A stretch of 32,679 bases of DNA, taken from CAZOIA01 sp964579675. GTDB taxonomy: Bacteria > Planctomycetota > Phycisphaerae > UBA1845 > PWPN01. Position numbers and translations under genes: made by a program. The notes under the pieces are model-generated. The model did not search any database. It saw only the letters and a list, made by a program, of their open reading frames with translations, and was not told the DNA's origin. The stretch covers positions 1 to 32,679 of the forward strand of contig CAZOIA010000040.1 of NCBI GenBank assembly GCA_964579675.1. The letters are read 5' to 3'. Shown here one piece after another: positions 10,005 to 17,318 of the stretch (position 1 is its first letter; each line of letters starts with the position of its first letter).

Positions 10005-10391
10005 TCACGCGGATGCGGATTGCAGCCAGTCGATCCGGGGGGCGTCACCCCATAACAGTTCTAAATCGTAGTAGTGCCGCCGCGGGACGTCAAAGAGATG
10101 GACCACCACGTCAACATAGTCCGCCAGCACCCAGGTGGCGGCGTCGTACCCGCTGAGCCCGAAGCGCCTCTGTCCGACCCGCTTGCCGTACTCCTCGATC
10201 TGTTCGACGATCGCCCGCATCTGGCGGTCGGACGTGCCGGTCGCGATAACGAAGAAGTCCGTTACCGATGAGAGCCCGCGCAGATCCAGGATCACCACGT
10301 CTTCGGCCCGGTTGTCCTCGGCGATGCGGGCTATCTCTTTGGCAAACTCCGGGCCGCTGACCGCCGGTCGGGCTTCGTCATCGGGATTCAT
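10005..10391 (-). CDS. rsfS: Ribosomal silencing factor RsfS (Iojap family)
   Basis: RsfS binds ribosomal protein L14 (uL14) and blocks subunit joining under nutrient limitation. The 128-residue length is normal. Typical motifs are VVILDLRGLSSVTDFFVIAT, TSDRQ, the GYDAATWVLADYVDVVVHLF stretch that replaces the usual WILLDYGDVVVHIF, and the closing YYDLELLWGDAPRIDW. It starts 9 bases after the stop of the upstream receiver-XRE gene, so the two are probably co-transcribed. The usual neighbours nadD and proA are absent here. Confidence 0.93.
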   Translation of the reverse strand: MNPDDEARPAVSGPEFAKEIARIAEDNRAEDVVILDLRGLSSVTDFFVIATGTSDRQMRAIVEQIEEYGKRVGQRRFGLSGYDAATWVLADYVDVVVHLFDVPRRHYYDLELLWGDAPRIDWLQSASA

Positions 10392-10400
10392 GCGTGTCGA

Positions 10401-11006
10401 TCATAGGCCGGCGAGAAGCTCGCACAACTGCTTGCCCAGCGACCCGCTGATGCGGGCCAGGGCCCAGACGCTGGCGGCGTTCTTGCCCAATTCAACCTGG
10501 GACAACTGCGACGTCGTCAGCTCCGACCGCTCCGACAGTTGCCGCAGGGTCAGACTCTGCTTCAGTCGCTCCTGTCGGATCCGCTGCCCGATCAGGCGGT
10601 TGAGTTCCTGCTCGTTGGTGTAGATCAACCCCATCTCGTGGGCGATGCGCTCCACCGACTGAAGCAGTTGCTCTTCGCGGAACGGCTTGGTAATGTAGTC
10701 CCGGCTGCCGAGCCGCATTGTCTCCGCCGCGGTCTGTACGTCGGGGTAAGCCGTCATGACGATCGGGGCGATACGCGGATCTTCCGCTCTGATCTTCTCA
10801 ACCAGTTCGAGGCCGTTCAGGTCCGGCATCTTGATATCGATCAATGCCATGTCGAAGGGATTCTTGCGAACCGCCTGAAGGGCCTGACGTGGTTGCGAAT
10901 ACGATTGGACATGATAACCATGATCTTTGAGAATCATGCCCACCGTCTTGCAGACCTGCGGATCGTCGTCAACAACCAACACCTTGATGTGATGTCTTAC
11001 AGCCAT
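10401..11006 (-). CDS. Response regulator receiver fused to an XRE-type helix-turn-helix
   Basis: Counting from the ATG at 11006 the protein has 201 residues. An in-frame ATG at 11072 would add 22 residues with no resemblance to a receiver, so I prefer the shorter form. The receiver domain (about 5-125) has the acidic cluster VVDDD, the phosphorylatable Asp57 in LIDIKMPDLNG, Thr85 and Lys107 in ITKPF, so it looks functional. The C-terminal half (about 138-198) is a lambda-repressor/XRE helix-turn-helix (RIRQERLKQSLTLRQLSERS, then LSQVELGK). This combination is less common than OmpR, NarL or NtrC outputs. No histidine kinase is adjacent, so it is an orphan. It is divergent from the ASCH gene. 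Confidence 0.88.
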   Translation of the reverse strand: MAVRHHIKVLVVDDDPQVCKTVGMILKDHGYHVQSYSQPRQALQAVRKNPFDMALIDIKMPDLNGLELVEKIRAEDPRIAPIVMTAYPDVQTAAETMRLGSRDYITKPFREEQLLQSVERIAHEMGLIYTNEQELNRLIGQRIRQERLKQSLTLRQLSERSELTTSQLSQVELGKNAASVWALARISGSLGKQLCELLAGL

Positions 11007-11189
11007 GGTTCTACTCGCATAAAGTCCGACTTTACCCAAAATCCAATCGCGGTTGAACTTCCAATGTGCCATTGTAGCATCTTCCCGAGGAATAGCTAGT
11101 GCCGTTCTTCAGGAATTTGGCCAAGGCTTCCTAACTTCGCGGCAAGACCAGGGCAGGGTAACTCGGCTTCGCTTTGCAGACAACCTTCA

Positions 11190-11636
11190 ATGCATCATCA
11201 CCTGGCAGTTTTATATCGGCCTTATGTGGATGAAATCATCGCGGGCCGAAAGACCGTCGAATGCCGGCTCGGAAAAATGGGGTTTCCACCCCACGGGTTC
11301 TTGCGTGCCGGCGATCTGATCTGGTTCAAGGAGGTCAGCGGCCCGGTCCGGGCGGTGGCGACGGCCCGGTCGGTCCGCTGCCTTGCCCCTTTGACCCCGG
11401 CGATGATCGACCTGATCCGCCGCGAGTGGAACCGCGAGATCCGGGCCCCGGCCGAATTCTGGGAGAGCAGACGGCGTGCAGCGGCTGCGACCCTCATCTG
11501 GCTGGGCAACGTGTGTTCGCTGAGGCCGTTTTGGATCGAAAAGAGAAATCGCCGGGCGTGGATGGTCCTCGATGGACCGCCCATTCCCGGACAGCCGATC
11601 CGCCCCGCTCAGTCTGCCCCCGCCGCCTTCTGGTGA
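11190..11636 (+). CDS. ASCH-domain protein
   Basis: ASCH domains are small beta-barrels related to PUA; some bind RNA or hydrolyse acetylated nucleosides. The domain starts at residue 4. The family signature GRKTVECRLGK (residues 19-29) is followed by GDLIWFKEVSGPVRAVA, a normal ASCH strand pattern. The protein has 148 residues with a proline-rich tail that is probably not part of the domain. The start ATG at 11190 lacks a good Shine-Dalgarno, but the domain begins right there. It ends 82 bases before the NagB-like gene on the same strand. The specific substrate is unknown. Confidence 0.75.
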   Translation: MHHHLAVLYRPYVDEIIAGRKTVECRLGKMGFPPHGFLRAGDLIWFKEVSGPVRAVATARSVRCLAPLTPAMIDLIRREWNREIRAPAEFWESRRRAAAATLIWLGNVCSLRPFWIEKRNRRAWMVLDGPPIPGQPIRPAQSAPAAFW

Positions 11637-11718
11637 CGCAACGGTTGTCAACGACCGCCTCCAGGCATATCTTGAGACGCCCGTGGACCGTTTGGGGTTC
11701 AGAACGGAGGACACGAAC

Positions 11719-12653
11719 ATGGCCCGGCCATTGAGCACGATTGCCCCGCAGTGGTGGGATTACACGACCCTGCCGCAGGACCTTCTGGAGGAGGTCACCC
11801 AGCTCACGGCGGACGACATGCTGAAGCTGTCCCGCGACGGCTTTTGCGTGGTGATGTACGACACGCTGGAGGATTTTTATCTGGCCGAGGCGTTGGAGTA
11901 CATCGAAGCCTGGCGTCAGGTGGCGCCGGGTCAGCCGGCGGGCGTCTGCGGGCCGATCGGCCCGACCGAGCAGTTGCCACTGGTCGCCCGGCTGGTCAAC
12001 GCATTGGAACTCGACCTCAAGCACGCCCACTTCTGGGGCATGGACGAATGGTACATGGACGGCAAGGAGGTGCCGGAGTCGCNNNNNNNNNNTTATCGTT
12101 TGCGCGGTCGGATCGCGAGCTGTGCTTCGACCGCATCCGGCCGGACCTGAAGATGCCCGAGTCGAACATTCATTTTCCCAAGGCTGATCCCACGGCGTAC
12201 ATCAAGAGTTGGAAGGGCGTCCGCTGCGTCGTGATGCAGGGGGGCCAGGGCGAGATCAAACACTGGGCGTTCAACGATCCACCGAAGCGTCAGGCACCGT
12301 ATACCGATGATCCCCCGCCCCCGAGCGAGTACCGCAAGCTCACGACCCGGGTGGTCGATCTGCATCCGCTCACCCTCGTCCAGAACGCCCGGACCTCGGG
12401 GGGCGGGAACGTCGCGGGTGTGCCCGATAAGGCGATCTCTGTCGGGCCGGTGGAGACCTGGCAAGCCGAGCGGGTGTCGATCTGGCACGCCGGTACCCAC
12501 GACAGCCCCTTCGGGCAGCGGCTGACCACCTACATGATCTCCAAAGAGATCGCGGACACCTCGGTGCCCATGTCGCTGCTCGCTCAGCATCCGAACGTGC
12601 AGTTCAACTTCTACCGCCCCGGCATCGGTACGTGCGAGGCGGAGATGCACTAA
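11719..12653 (+). CDS. Glucosamine-6-phosphate deaminase/isomerase-like protein (NagB family), interrupted by a 10-N gap
   Basis: The ATG at 11719 opens a NagB/RpiA-fold protein. The catalytic-region motif HFWGMDEWYMDGKEV (about residues 103-117) matches the DEW/DEY block of glucosamine-6-phosphate deaminases. After the gap the sequence continues LSFARSDRELCFDRI, then an SNIHFPK motif and a C-terminal FYRPGIG segment. With 10 N the two halves are in different frames. A real gap of 2, 5 or 8 bases would restore a single frame. Five bases would fit best, giving S-H-P-L-S-F and a 309-residue protein. I therefore treat it as an intact gene with a sequencing gap, not a pseudogene. It likely converts an amino-sugar phosphate, but the exact substrate is uncertain because these planctomycete homologues differ from E. 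coli NagB. Confidence 0.78.
12083..12092. other. Scaffold gap of 10 N inside the NagB-like gene
   Basis: Ten N separate two halves of one protein. The true missing length must be 2 modulo 3 to keep the frame, so the placeholder length is wrong. Confidence 0.9.
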
Positions 12654-12656
12654 GAT

Positions 12657-12688
12657 AGCTCTCAGTTCTCAGCTTTCAGCGGTCAGCG
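12657..12688. repeat. Intergenic CTCAG-type repeat
   Basis: The spacer holds an imperfect short tandem of CTCAG/TTCAG units (CTCAGTTCTCAGCTTTCAGC at 12661-12680) followed by GGTCAGC. From memory, sequences of this type recur between genes in planctomycete genomes. No second copy is present in this window. Confidence 0.4.
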
Positions 12689-12708
12689 AAGTCATCAAGG
12701 ACTGAACG

Positions 12709-14127
12709 GTGACGCTCATGGGACTGCCAACGGATGTCCACATTACCGAAGCAAGAGCATCGTTCTCGGACTTCGCTCTTCGCACGCCGCTGGTGCTGAG
12801 CACCGGGAAGATTACGGGCATTTGCCAGGCGACGGCGACGGTTCGGGTCGAGGATGGCCGGGGCCGGTCGGCGCGGGGGTATGGTGCGATCTTCCTGGGG
12901 GATCTGTGGGCCTGGCCCTCAGAGCAGGTGGCTTCGCCCCAGCGCGTTGAGGCGATGAAGACCCTGTGCGAGGCGATGGCCAAGGGCCTGCCGGCGGCGG
13001 GGGACGAGTACGCTCACCCGCTTGAACATGGTATCCGCCTGTTCGAGACCTACCTTGAGCCGTTCTCGGCAAGGGTGGCGTCGGCCCTGTCGTTGCCCGA
13101 AGCGATACCGCATCTGGCAGCGGCGGTTTGCCTGTCGCCGTTCGACGCGGCCCTTCATGACGCGTTCGGGCGCTTGCACGGGATCAATGCCTATGCAGCC
13201 CTCGATCATCAGTTCCTTCCGGCGACGCTGGATCGCTGGTTGGGTGCATCGGGGCAAGGGCGACACGTCAGCGAGTTCTTCCGGGCCTCGCCCGAGAAGC
13301 GAGTTGCCGGCTGGCACCTGGTGTCGAAGGGTGATCCCCTGACCTTCGCCCAGGAGACGGACGCGGTGGAGGACGGCCTGCCCAACAGCCTCCAGGGCTG
13401 GATCGAGCGTGAAGGCGTGTTCTGTCTGAAAGTCAAGGTCTCCGGCACGGATGTACGGGCCGACGTGGCCAGGACGGTGGATGTGCACCGTGTAGCAAGC
13501 GAGGTGCACCACCGGCGTAAAACGGGCCGGAACATCGTGCTCGAGGTGGACAGCAACGAGGCCTGCCCGTCGGCGGAGATCGTCGTCGAATACCTGCATC
13601 GGCTGCGGGAGGCGTCACCGGCGGCGTTTGACGCATTGCTGTTCGTGGAACAACCGACGCCGCGGGACCTGCGGAGCGGGATGATCGACCTGCGGGCGGT
13701 GTCGGCCCTCAAGCCGGTGCTGATCGACGAAGCTCTGCAGTCGCTGGAGTCGCTGGGCGTAGCGGCGGAGCTCGGCTGGAGCGGGGCGGCGCTCAAGACG
13801 TGCAAGGGGCACAGCTTCACGCTGCTGTGTATCGCCTGGTGCGAGCTTCGGGGTTGGCCCTATGCGATTGTCGATCTGACCAATCCCGGTGTGGCGGCGG
13901 TTCATGCGGCGGTGCTGGCGGCCCGCTGCCGGCCGATGATGGGTCTGGAGCTGAACTGCCGGCAGTTCGTACCCGCAGCCAACGCTTCTCTCTCTCGCCA
14001 CATGCCGGGCCTGGCCCGCATGAGGGACGGGTGGTTCGATCTGTCGGGGGCGGGACCGGTCGGCCTGGGCTATCCTCCAGCGATGGCAGCCAGCCCGGCC
14101 CCTGGCTGCGACCAGCAACCGTTCTAG
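12709..14127 (+). CDS. Enolase-superfamily enzyme (mandelate racemase/muconate lactonizing-like)
   Basis: The protein has 472 residues. The start is GTG at 12709 with AAGGA seven bases upstream; the ATG at 12718 is too far from that site. The barrel domain shows the superfamily order: a lysine strand CLKVKVSG near residue 240, a first metal ligand in VLEVDSNEA near 278, a second in LFVEQPTPRD near 311, and a third in VLIDEALQSLE near 337. Then come ALKTCKGHSFTL and a C-terminal GLELNCRQF. Members abstract a proton alpha to a carboxylate in racemization, dehydration or cycloisomerization. The exact reaction is not deducible, although neighbours acting on sugars suggest a sugar-acid or related substrate. 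No signal peptide is seen. Confidence 0.85.
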   Translation: MTLMGLPTDVHITEARASFSDFALRTPLVLSTGKITGICQATATVRVEDGRGRSARGYGAIFLGDLWAWPSEQVASPQRVEAMKTLCEAMAKGLPAAGDEYAHPLEHGIRLFETYLEPFSARVASALSLPEAIPHLAAAVCLSPFDAALHDAFGRLHGINAYAALDHQFLPATLDRWLGASGQGRHVSEFFRASPEKRVAGWHLVSKGDPLTFAQETDAVEDGLPNSLQGWIEREGVFCLKVKVSGTDVRADVARTVDVHRVASEVHHRRKTGRNIVLEVDSNEACPSAEIVVEYLHRLREASPAAFDALLFVEQPTPRDLRSGMIDLRAVSALKPVLIDEALQSLESLGVAAELGWSGAALKTCKGHSFTLLCIAWCELRGWPYAIVDLTNPGVAAVHAAVLAARCRPMMGLELNCRQFVPAANASLSRHMPGLARMRDGWFDLSGAGPVGLGYPPAMAASPAPGCDQQPF

Positions 14128-14162
14128 CCGCAGAGGTCACCGAGGAGACAGAGCAGAGACGC
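14128..14162. repeat. GAGGTCACCGAGGAGACAGAG-like dispersed repeat
   Basis: The first bases after the enolase-superfamily stop read CAGAGGTCACCGAGGAGACA and continue with GAGCAGAGACGC. This matches, from memory, a dispersed purine-rich repeat family found between genes in planctomycetes and other environmental bacteria. A related but differently worded copy lies at 17403-17428 in the opposite sense. Confidence 0.4.
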
Positions 14163-14211
14163 GTGAAGGGCTTCGCCTCCTTGCCCGGTCCAGAAAAAAG
14201 CCGGAAAGTGG

Positions 14212-14239
14212 TTGCATCGCAGAACCGGCGTGGTATAGT
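14212..14239 (+). promoter_or_regulatory. Promoter of the cobalamin-riboswitch operon
   Basis: A -35-like TTGCAT (14212-14217) is separated by 16 bases from a -10-like TATAGT (14234-14239). A TGg just before the -10 box gives an extended -10. Transcription would start near 14246, about 26 bases before the riboswitch, which is where a promoter is needed. Confidence 0.6.
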
Positions 14240-14271
14240 GCTTCCTCCTGGACAAGTGAATAAGAGTACGA

Positions 14272-14525
14272 TTGCAGGTTTCCGCGCGGGCGGAATGAAG
14301 AGGGAAGGTGGTGCGAATCCACCGCGGACCCGCCGCTGTAATCGGATGTACCGGCCACCAAGGCCATTGTTCGTGAATCGTGGGTGCTGCCCGCACCTGC
14401 GGACCGAATGAGAAGGCGTGGCCGGGAAGCGAGATCGACCGCGGCGTCCCGTTGCTGCCTGTGACAGCTTCGTGGGCCCAGCCGAGTCGATGTCGCCATC
14501 CGTAAGCCAGAAGACCTGCCTGCAA
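14272..14525 (+). promoter_or_regulatory. Cobalamin (B12) riboswitch aptamer
   Basis: The element has the class hallmarks in order: closing stem P1 formed by TTGCAGG (14272-14278) and CCTGCAA (14519-14525); the core GAAGAGGGAAGGTGGTGCGA and ATCCACC hairpin around 14297-14322; CCGCCGCTGTAAT at 14330-14342; and the 3' B12 box AGCCAGAAGACCTGCC ending at 14520. It binds adenosylcobalamin or a related corrinoid. A perfect eight-base hairpin (CCCGGGCA at 14549-14556, TGCCCGGG at 14574-14581) follows the aptamer and may be part of the expression platform. The terminator at 14645-14682 would give transcriptional shut-off when B12 is plentiful. The regulated gene downstream is a PEP-CTERM protein rather than a familiar B12 gene. 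Confidence 0.95.
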
Positions 14526-14644
14526 GCGTGATGTGTTTCGTAAGGTGCCCCGGGCATTGGGTGCTGCGAAGTCTGCCCGGGATCCAACGTATGCCGCGTG
14601 CGCGCGGCGGCGGTGTGGGTCCCGTCTTGTTTGGCGGCAACGTC

Positions 14645-14682
14645 ATCCCAGTGCTCTGTCCCGCGGGCACTGGGATTTTTTT
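14645..14682 (+). terminator. Intrinsic terminator between the riboswitch and the PEP-CTERM gene
   Basis: A perfect 10-base stem, ATCCCAGTGC (14645-14654) with GCACTGGGAT (14667-14676), has a 12-base loop and runs into seven T (14676-14682). It lies 120 bases after the aptamer and 35 bases before the first start codon, so it is well placed as the expression platform of the riboswitch. Confidence 0.88.
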
Positions 14683-14716
14683 GTGGCCCGAGGTCGGCCG
14701 CGGAACGGAGAAAAGC

Positions 14717-15295
14717 ATGAATTTCAGAAGTGTGTCTGTCTTGATCGCTGTTCTGGCGATGTCCTGCATGGCTCATGCCACACCCTACAACCTGAACGGA
14801 ACATGGGTCGAGGTTGACTATTGGGCCGGCAGCGGCCCCAGCGAAACGATCGTGGTTATTGACTGGAACGATACGAATGGCCCATACATCACCGAGTCCC
14901 ATGCTTGGGGCTATCGGTGGTCGGGAACGAAGTACGTCTCGGATGCCGTCACTGCGATCTGCGACGCCGGTGCTTTGATCGTCACGACAAGCTATGGCGG
15001 AGCCTTTGTGGACGATGCGTTCTATCACGATGCGTCGATCGACACTGACGACCACACTTCCGCCGGATACAGCGGCTGGTGGTGGCTGGGCAGTAGCGCT
15101 GATGGCGGCCAAACCTGGGACGGGAACGCCGGTACGATCACCTCGGAAGTGCTGGTACACAACCAGATCGAGGGATGCAATATGGATTCGGGGGCCTGGA
15201 CAAGCGCGACTCTGACGATACCGGTTCCCGAGCCGGCGGCGGCGTTGTTGTTGGCCCTTGGAGGTCTGCTCAGTTTGCGCGGCTTGCGGCAATGA
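14717..15295 (+). CDS. PEP-CTERM surface protein under cobalamin control
   Basis: The ATG at 14717 has a GGAG site six bases upstream. It opens a 192-residue protein with a signal peptide (MNFRSVSVLIAVLAMSCMAHA). The mature part is rich in Trp, Tyr, Gly and Asp and holds VVIDWND and ESHAWGYRW. The C-terminus is a standard PEP-CTERM tag: PVPEP, a hydrophobic segment, then RGLRQ. Such proteins are processed by an exosortase, which is not encoded in this window. From memory, surface proteins with a similar xWGYRW motif occur beside B12 uptake genes in other phyla; I could not verify this. The open frame extends upstream to 14528, but that would run through the terminator, so the later start is correct. 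It is the first gene behind the riboswitch. A corrinoid-related surface role is inference. Confidence 0.85.
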   Translation: MNFRSVSVLIAVLAMSCMAHATPYNLNGTWVEVDYWAGSGPSETIVVIDWNDTNGPYITESHAWGYRWSGTKYVSDAVTAICDAGALIVTTSYGGAFVDDAFYHDASIDTDDHTSAGYSGWWWLGSSADGGQTWDGNAGTITSEVLVHNQIEGCNMDSGAWTSATLTIPVPEPAAALLLALGGLLSLRGLRQ

Positions 15296-15347
15296 ATCGC
15301 CGCACTGCTTAATCGGTTCCCCGTGTGTCTTGTCGGGAAGTGTTTTA

Positions 15348-16442
15348 ATGTTCAGAGCACATCTTGCCATCAGAGCAGCAGTAAGGCTTTCCTGCGGGCT
15401 GGCGTGCGGCTACGACTACGACTCGGCCGACTTCGCTACCCAGGTCGTCGAGTACGTTCAAGGCGGAGACGTGAAGGAGGATTACCTCGCGCTGGGTCAC
15501 TGGTTCAACGATCCCGCCGCCGCCCTGGGACCACCCACCGTGGATACCACCGGTGACGGACAGAGCACCGGTCCCCCGACGCAACCGGTGCCGGTGGTAC
15601 CGGTGTATGCCGCTTTTCGATACTTCGAGCTGGTCTCCGTCGGTGAAGGCGGCCATCTCATCGTCGCGTTTGACCATCCCGTGGAAAACGATCCCCGGGA
15701 CCCCTGCGGGATCGACCTGATCATCTTCGGCAACACGTTACAGGATATCGGGCCGGAGGAATTCTGGGAAAACGGGGACCCGAATGACACGGTGGTTCGG
15801 ACCGACGACGTGTGGGACGAGCCCAGTCCCGTTTCCGTCAGTCAGGATGGCGCGGCCTGGCACTCTTTCACCTATGGGCCTTACGCGGATGCGTTCGCGC
15901 CGACACTGGGCAGGATTTACGATGAAGACAACCCGGACCCGTCCCTGGGAGCCTGGAATCAGTGGTGGGGCGAGCCGACGCTGCCACTTCTGCCCCTGGA
16001 CCCGAGGCGGACCGCGTCCGGCGTGGTCAGGAGACTGGAACCGTCAGACTTCGTGGGCCTGACGGTGGCTGAGTATGCACGAGAATACGGTTACTCGGCC
16101 GGCGGGACCGGGTTTGACCTGGCCGACGTGGGACTGGATTGGATTCTGTATGTCAAGATCGAAAACCCCGTCGGGAGCGGGCAGACGCCGGAGATCGACG
16201 CGCTGGCCGACGTCGATCCGGACGTCGCGCCCCCGGACTTCGACTGCGACACCGACGTGGACCGGGACGACCTGGACCATCTTGAGGCCTGCGCTACGGG
16301 CCCTGCCCTGGGGCCGCCCGCCAGCGGGTGCGAACGTGCGGACCTCGACGACGATGGCGATGTTGACCAAGCGGACTTCGGCCTGCTTCAACGCTGTCTG
16401 AATGAGCCGGATGTCCCTGCCAATCCCAAATGCAGGCAGTAA
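15348..16442 (+). CDS. Surface protein with C-terminal dockerin-like four-cysteine module, in the cobalamin-riboswitch operon
   Basis: The ATG at 15348 has GGGAAG eight bases upstream and lies 52 bases after the PEP-CTERM gene. The protein has 364 residues. The N-terminus (MFRAHLAIRAAVRLSCGLAC) is a poor signal peptide with arginines inside its apolar part, so export is not certain from sequence alone. The body contains FATQVVEYV near residue 30, then GGHLIVAFDHPVEN, DLIIFGNT and SVSQDGAAWHSF, a pattern I recall from proteins labelled cell-surface protein near B12 uptake loci in Bacteroidota; this is unverified. The C-terminal 68 residues hold two dockerin-like calcium loops and four cysteines with the same spacing as the CotH protein. 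No enzyme signature is evident. A calcium-stabilised surface protein for corrinoid capture or display is my inference. Confidence 0.75.
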   Translation: MFRAHLAIRAAVRLSCGLACGYDYDSADFATQVVEYVQGGDVKEDYLALGHWFNDPAAALGPPTVDTTGDGQSTGPPTQPVPVVPVYAAFRYFELVSVGEGGHLIVAFDHPVENDPRDPCGIDLIIFGNTLQDIGPEEFWENGDPNDTVVRTDDVWDEPSPVSVSQDGAAWHSFTYGPYADAFAPTLGRIYDEDNPDPSLGAWNQWWGEPTLPLLPLDPRRTASGVVRRLEPSDFVGLTVAEYAREYGYSAGGTGFDLADVGLDWILYVKIENPVGSGQTPEIDALADVDPDVAPPDFDCDTDVDRDDLDHLEACATGPALGPPASGCERADLDDDGDVDQADFGLLQRCLNEPDVPANPKCRQ

Positions 16443-16445
16443 CCG

Positions 16446-17318
16446 ATGCGGTGGGGATTTCCCCGAACCGGTGTTGTCCAGATGACACGCGAAGGATCAA
16501 AACACGTCCGATCCCGCAATGGTGGGTTCACTCTTGTTGAAGTGCTTGTTGTCGTCGCCATCGTCGCGTTGCTGCTGGCGATTCTGCTGCCGTCGCTAAG
16601 CAGGGCGAGGCAGGTCACGCGAGGTGCCGTTTGTCTGAGCAACCTGCGGCAATTCAGCCTGGCCGCCCACGCCTATGCCCACGGACACCAGGGCCGGTAC
16701 CCGATCGCCTACTACTCCGTGTTTCAGCCGACGTCCGTTTTCATCTCCTACGCGTGGGACTTCACAACCATCAAGGATTGGAGCGCCGGGCTGACGGTCG
16801 TGAAAGCGGGGTTGCTGTGGCAGGGCGGCAAGACGATCGAACAGGTGCACCAGTGTCCCTGCTATCAAGGTAGCGACAACTGGGCTGACATTGCCCACAC
16901 CGGCTACAACTACAATACCAGCTACATCGGTACCTGCTACCGGTCCAGCGACCCTGCGAAGTGCGTTGCCCCGGTCAAAGCGGTTGACGTCCGCCGGCCA
17001 GCCGTCTGTGCCCTATTCGGGGACGGCGAGTACGTAGGCGGGGCAAACAAGTTCATGCGGTCCCCGTGGAAGTACCCGGCACGCCAAGGCTACCGCGGGC
17101 ACCCGGCGCGGGACGTTGACGAGTTCCCCGATGGCAAAGCGCGGTACGCCGGCACGCAGGGATATCGACATCTGGGCAAAACGAACGTGGCGTTCTGCGA
17201 CGGGCACGCCCGAAGCTGGCTGGAGCGTCACACGGAGACTTACGATTCTGCGAGAACACACATCGCCCCCGGCACCGGATTCCTCTCCCCCGACAACAGC
17301 CTGTATGACCTCGAGTAA
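16446..17318 (+). CDS. Prepilin-type pseudopilin with H-X9-DG motif
   Basis: The protein has 290 residues from the ATG at 16446, four bases after the previous stop. An ATG at 16482 would give a 15-residue leader, closer to the usual prepilin length; neither start has a strong Shine-Dalgarno. The cleavage motif NGG-FTLVEV is followed by an apolar helix ending in LLPSLSRARQVTRG and CLSNLRQ, the arrangement of planctomycete type IV pilin-like proteins. An H-X9-DG motif (HLGKTNVAFCDG) lies near residue 242. The globular part has several cysteines and aromatic residues. It is the third gene of the riboswitch operon. Planctomycetes carry many such paralogues with no assigned function, so a role in assembling or displaying the two upstream surface proteins is only a suggestion. 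Confidence 0.82.
   Translation: MRWGFPRTGVVQMTREGSKHVRSRNGGFTLVEVLVVVAIVALLLAILLPSLSRARQVTRGAVCLSNLRQFSLAAHAYAHGHQGRYPIAYYSVFQPTSVFISYAWDFTTIKDWSAGLTVVKAGLLWQGGKTIEQVHQCPCYQGSDNWADIAHTGYNYNTSYIGTCYRSSDPAKCVAPVKAVDVRRPAVCALFGDGEYVGGANKFMRSPWKYPARQGYRGHPARDVDEFPDGKARYAGTQGYRHLGKTNVAFCDGHARSWLERHTETYDSARTHIAPGTGFLSPDNSLYDLE

Noticed and set aside
11719..12653. NagB-like gene as a frameshifted pseudogene
   Set aside because: The only disruption is an N run of arbitrary length; both flanking halves are conserved and uninterrupted.
14528..14716. Upstream extension of the PEP-CTERM frame to a GTG at 14528
   Set aside because: It would be translated through the riboswitch expression platform and terminator, and the true signal peptide begins at the ATG at 14717.
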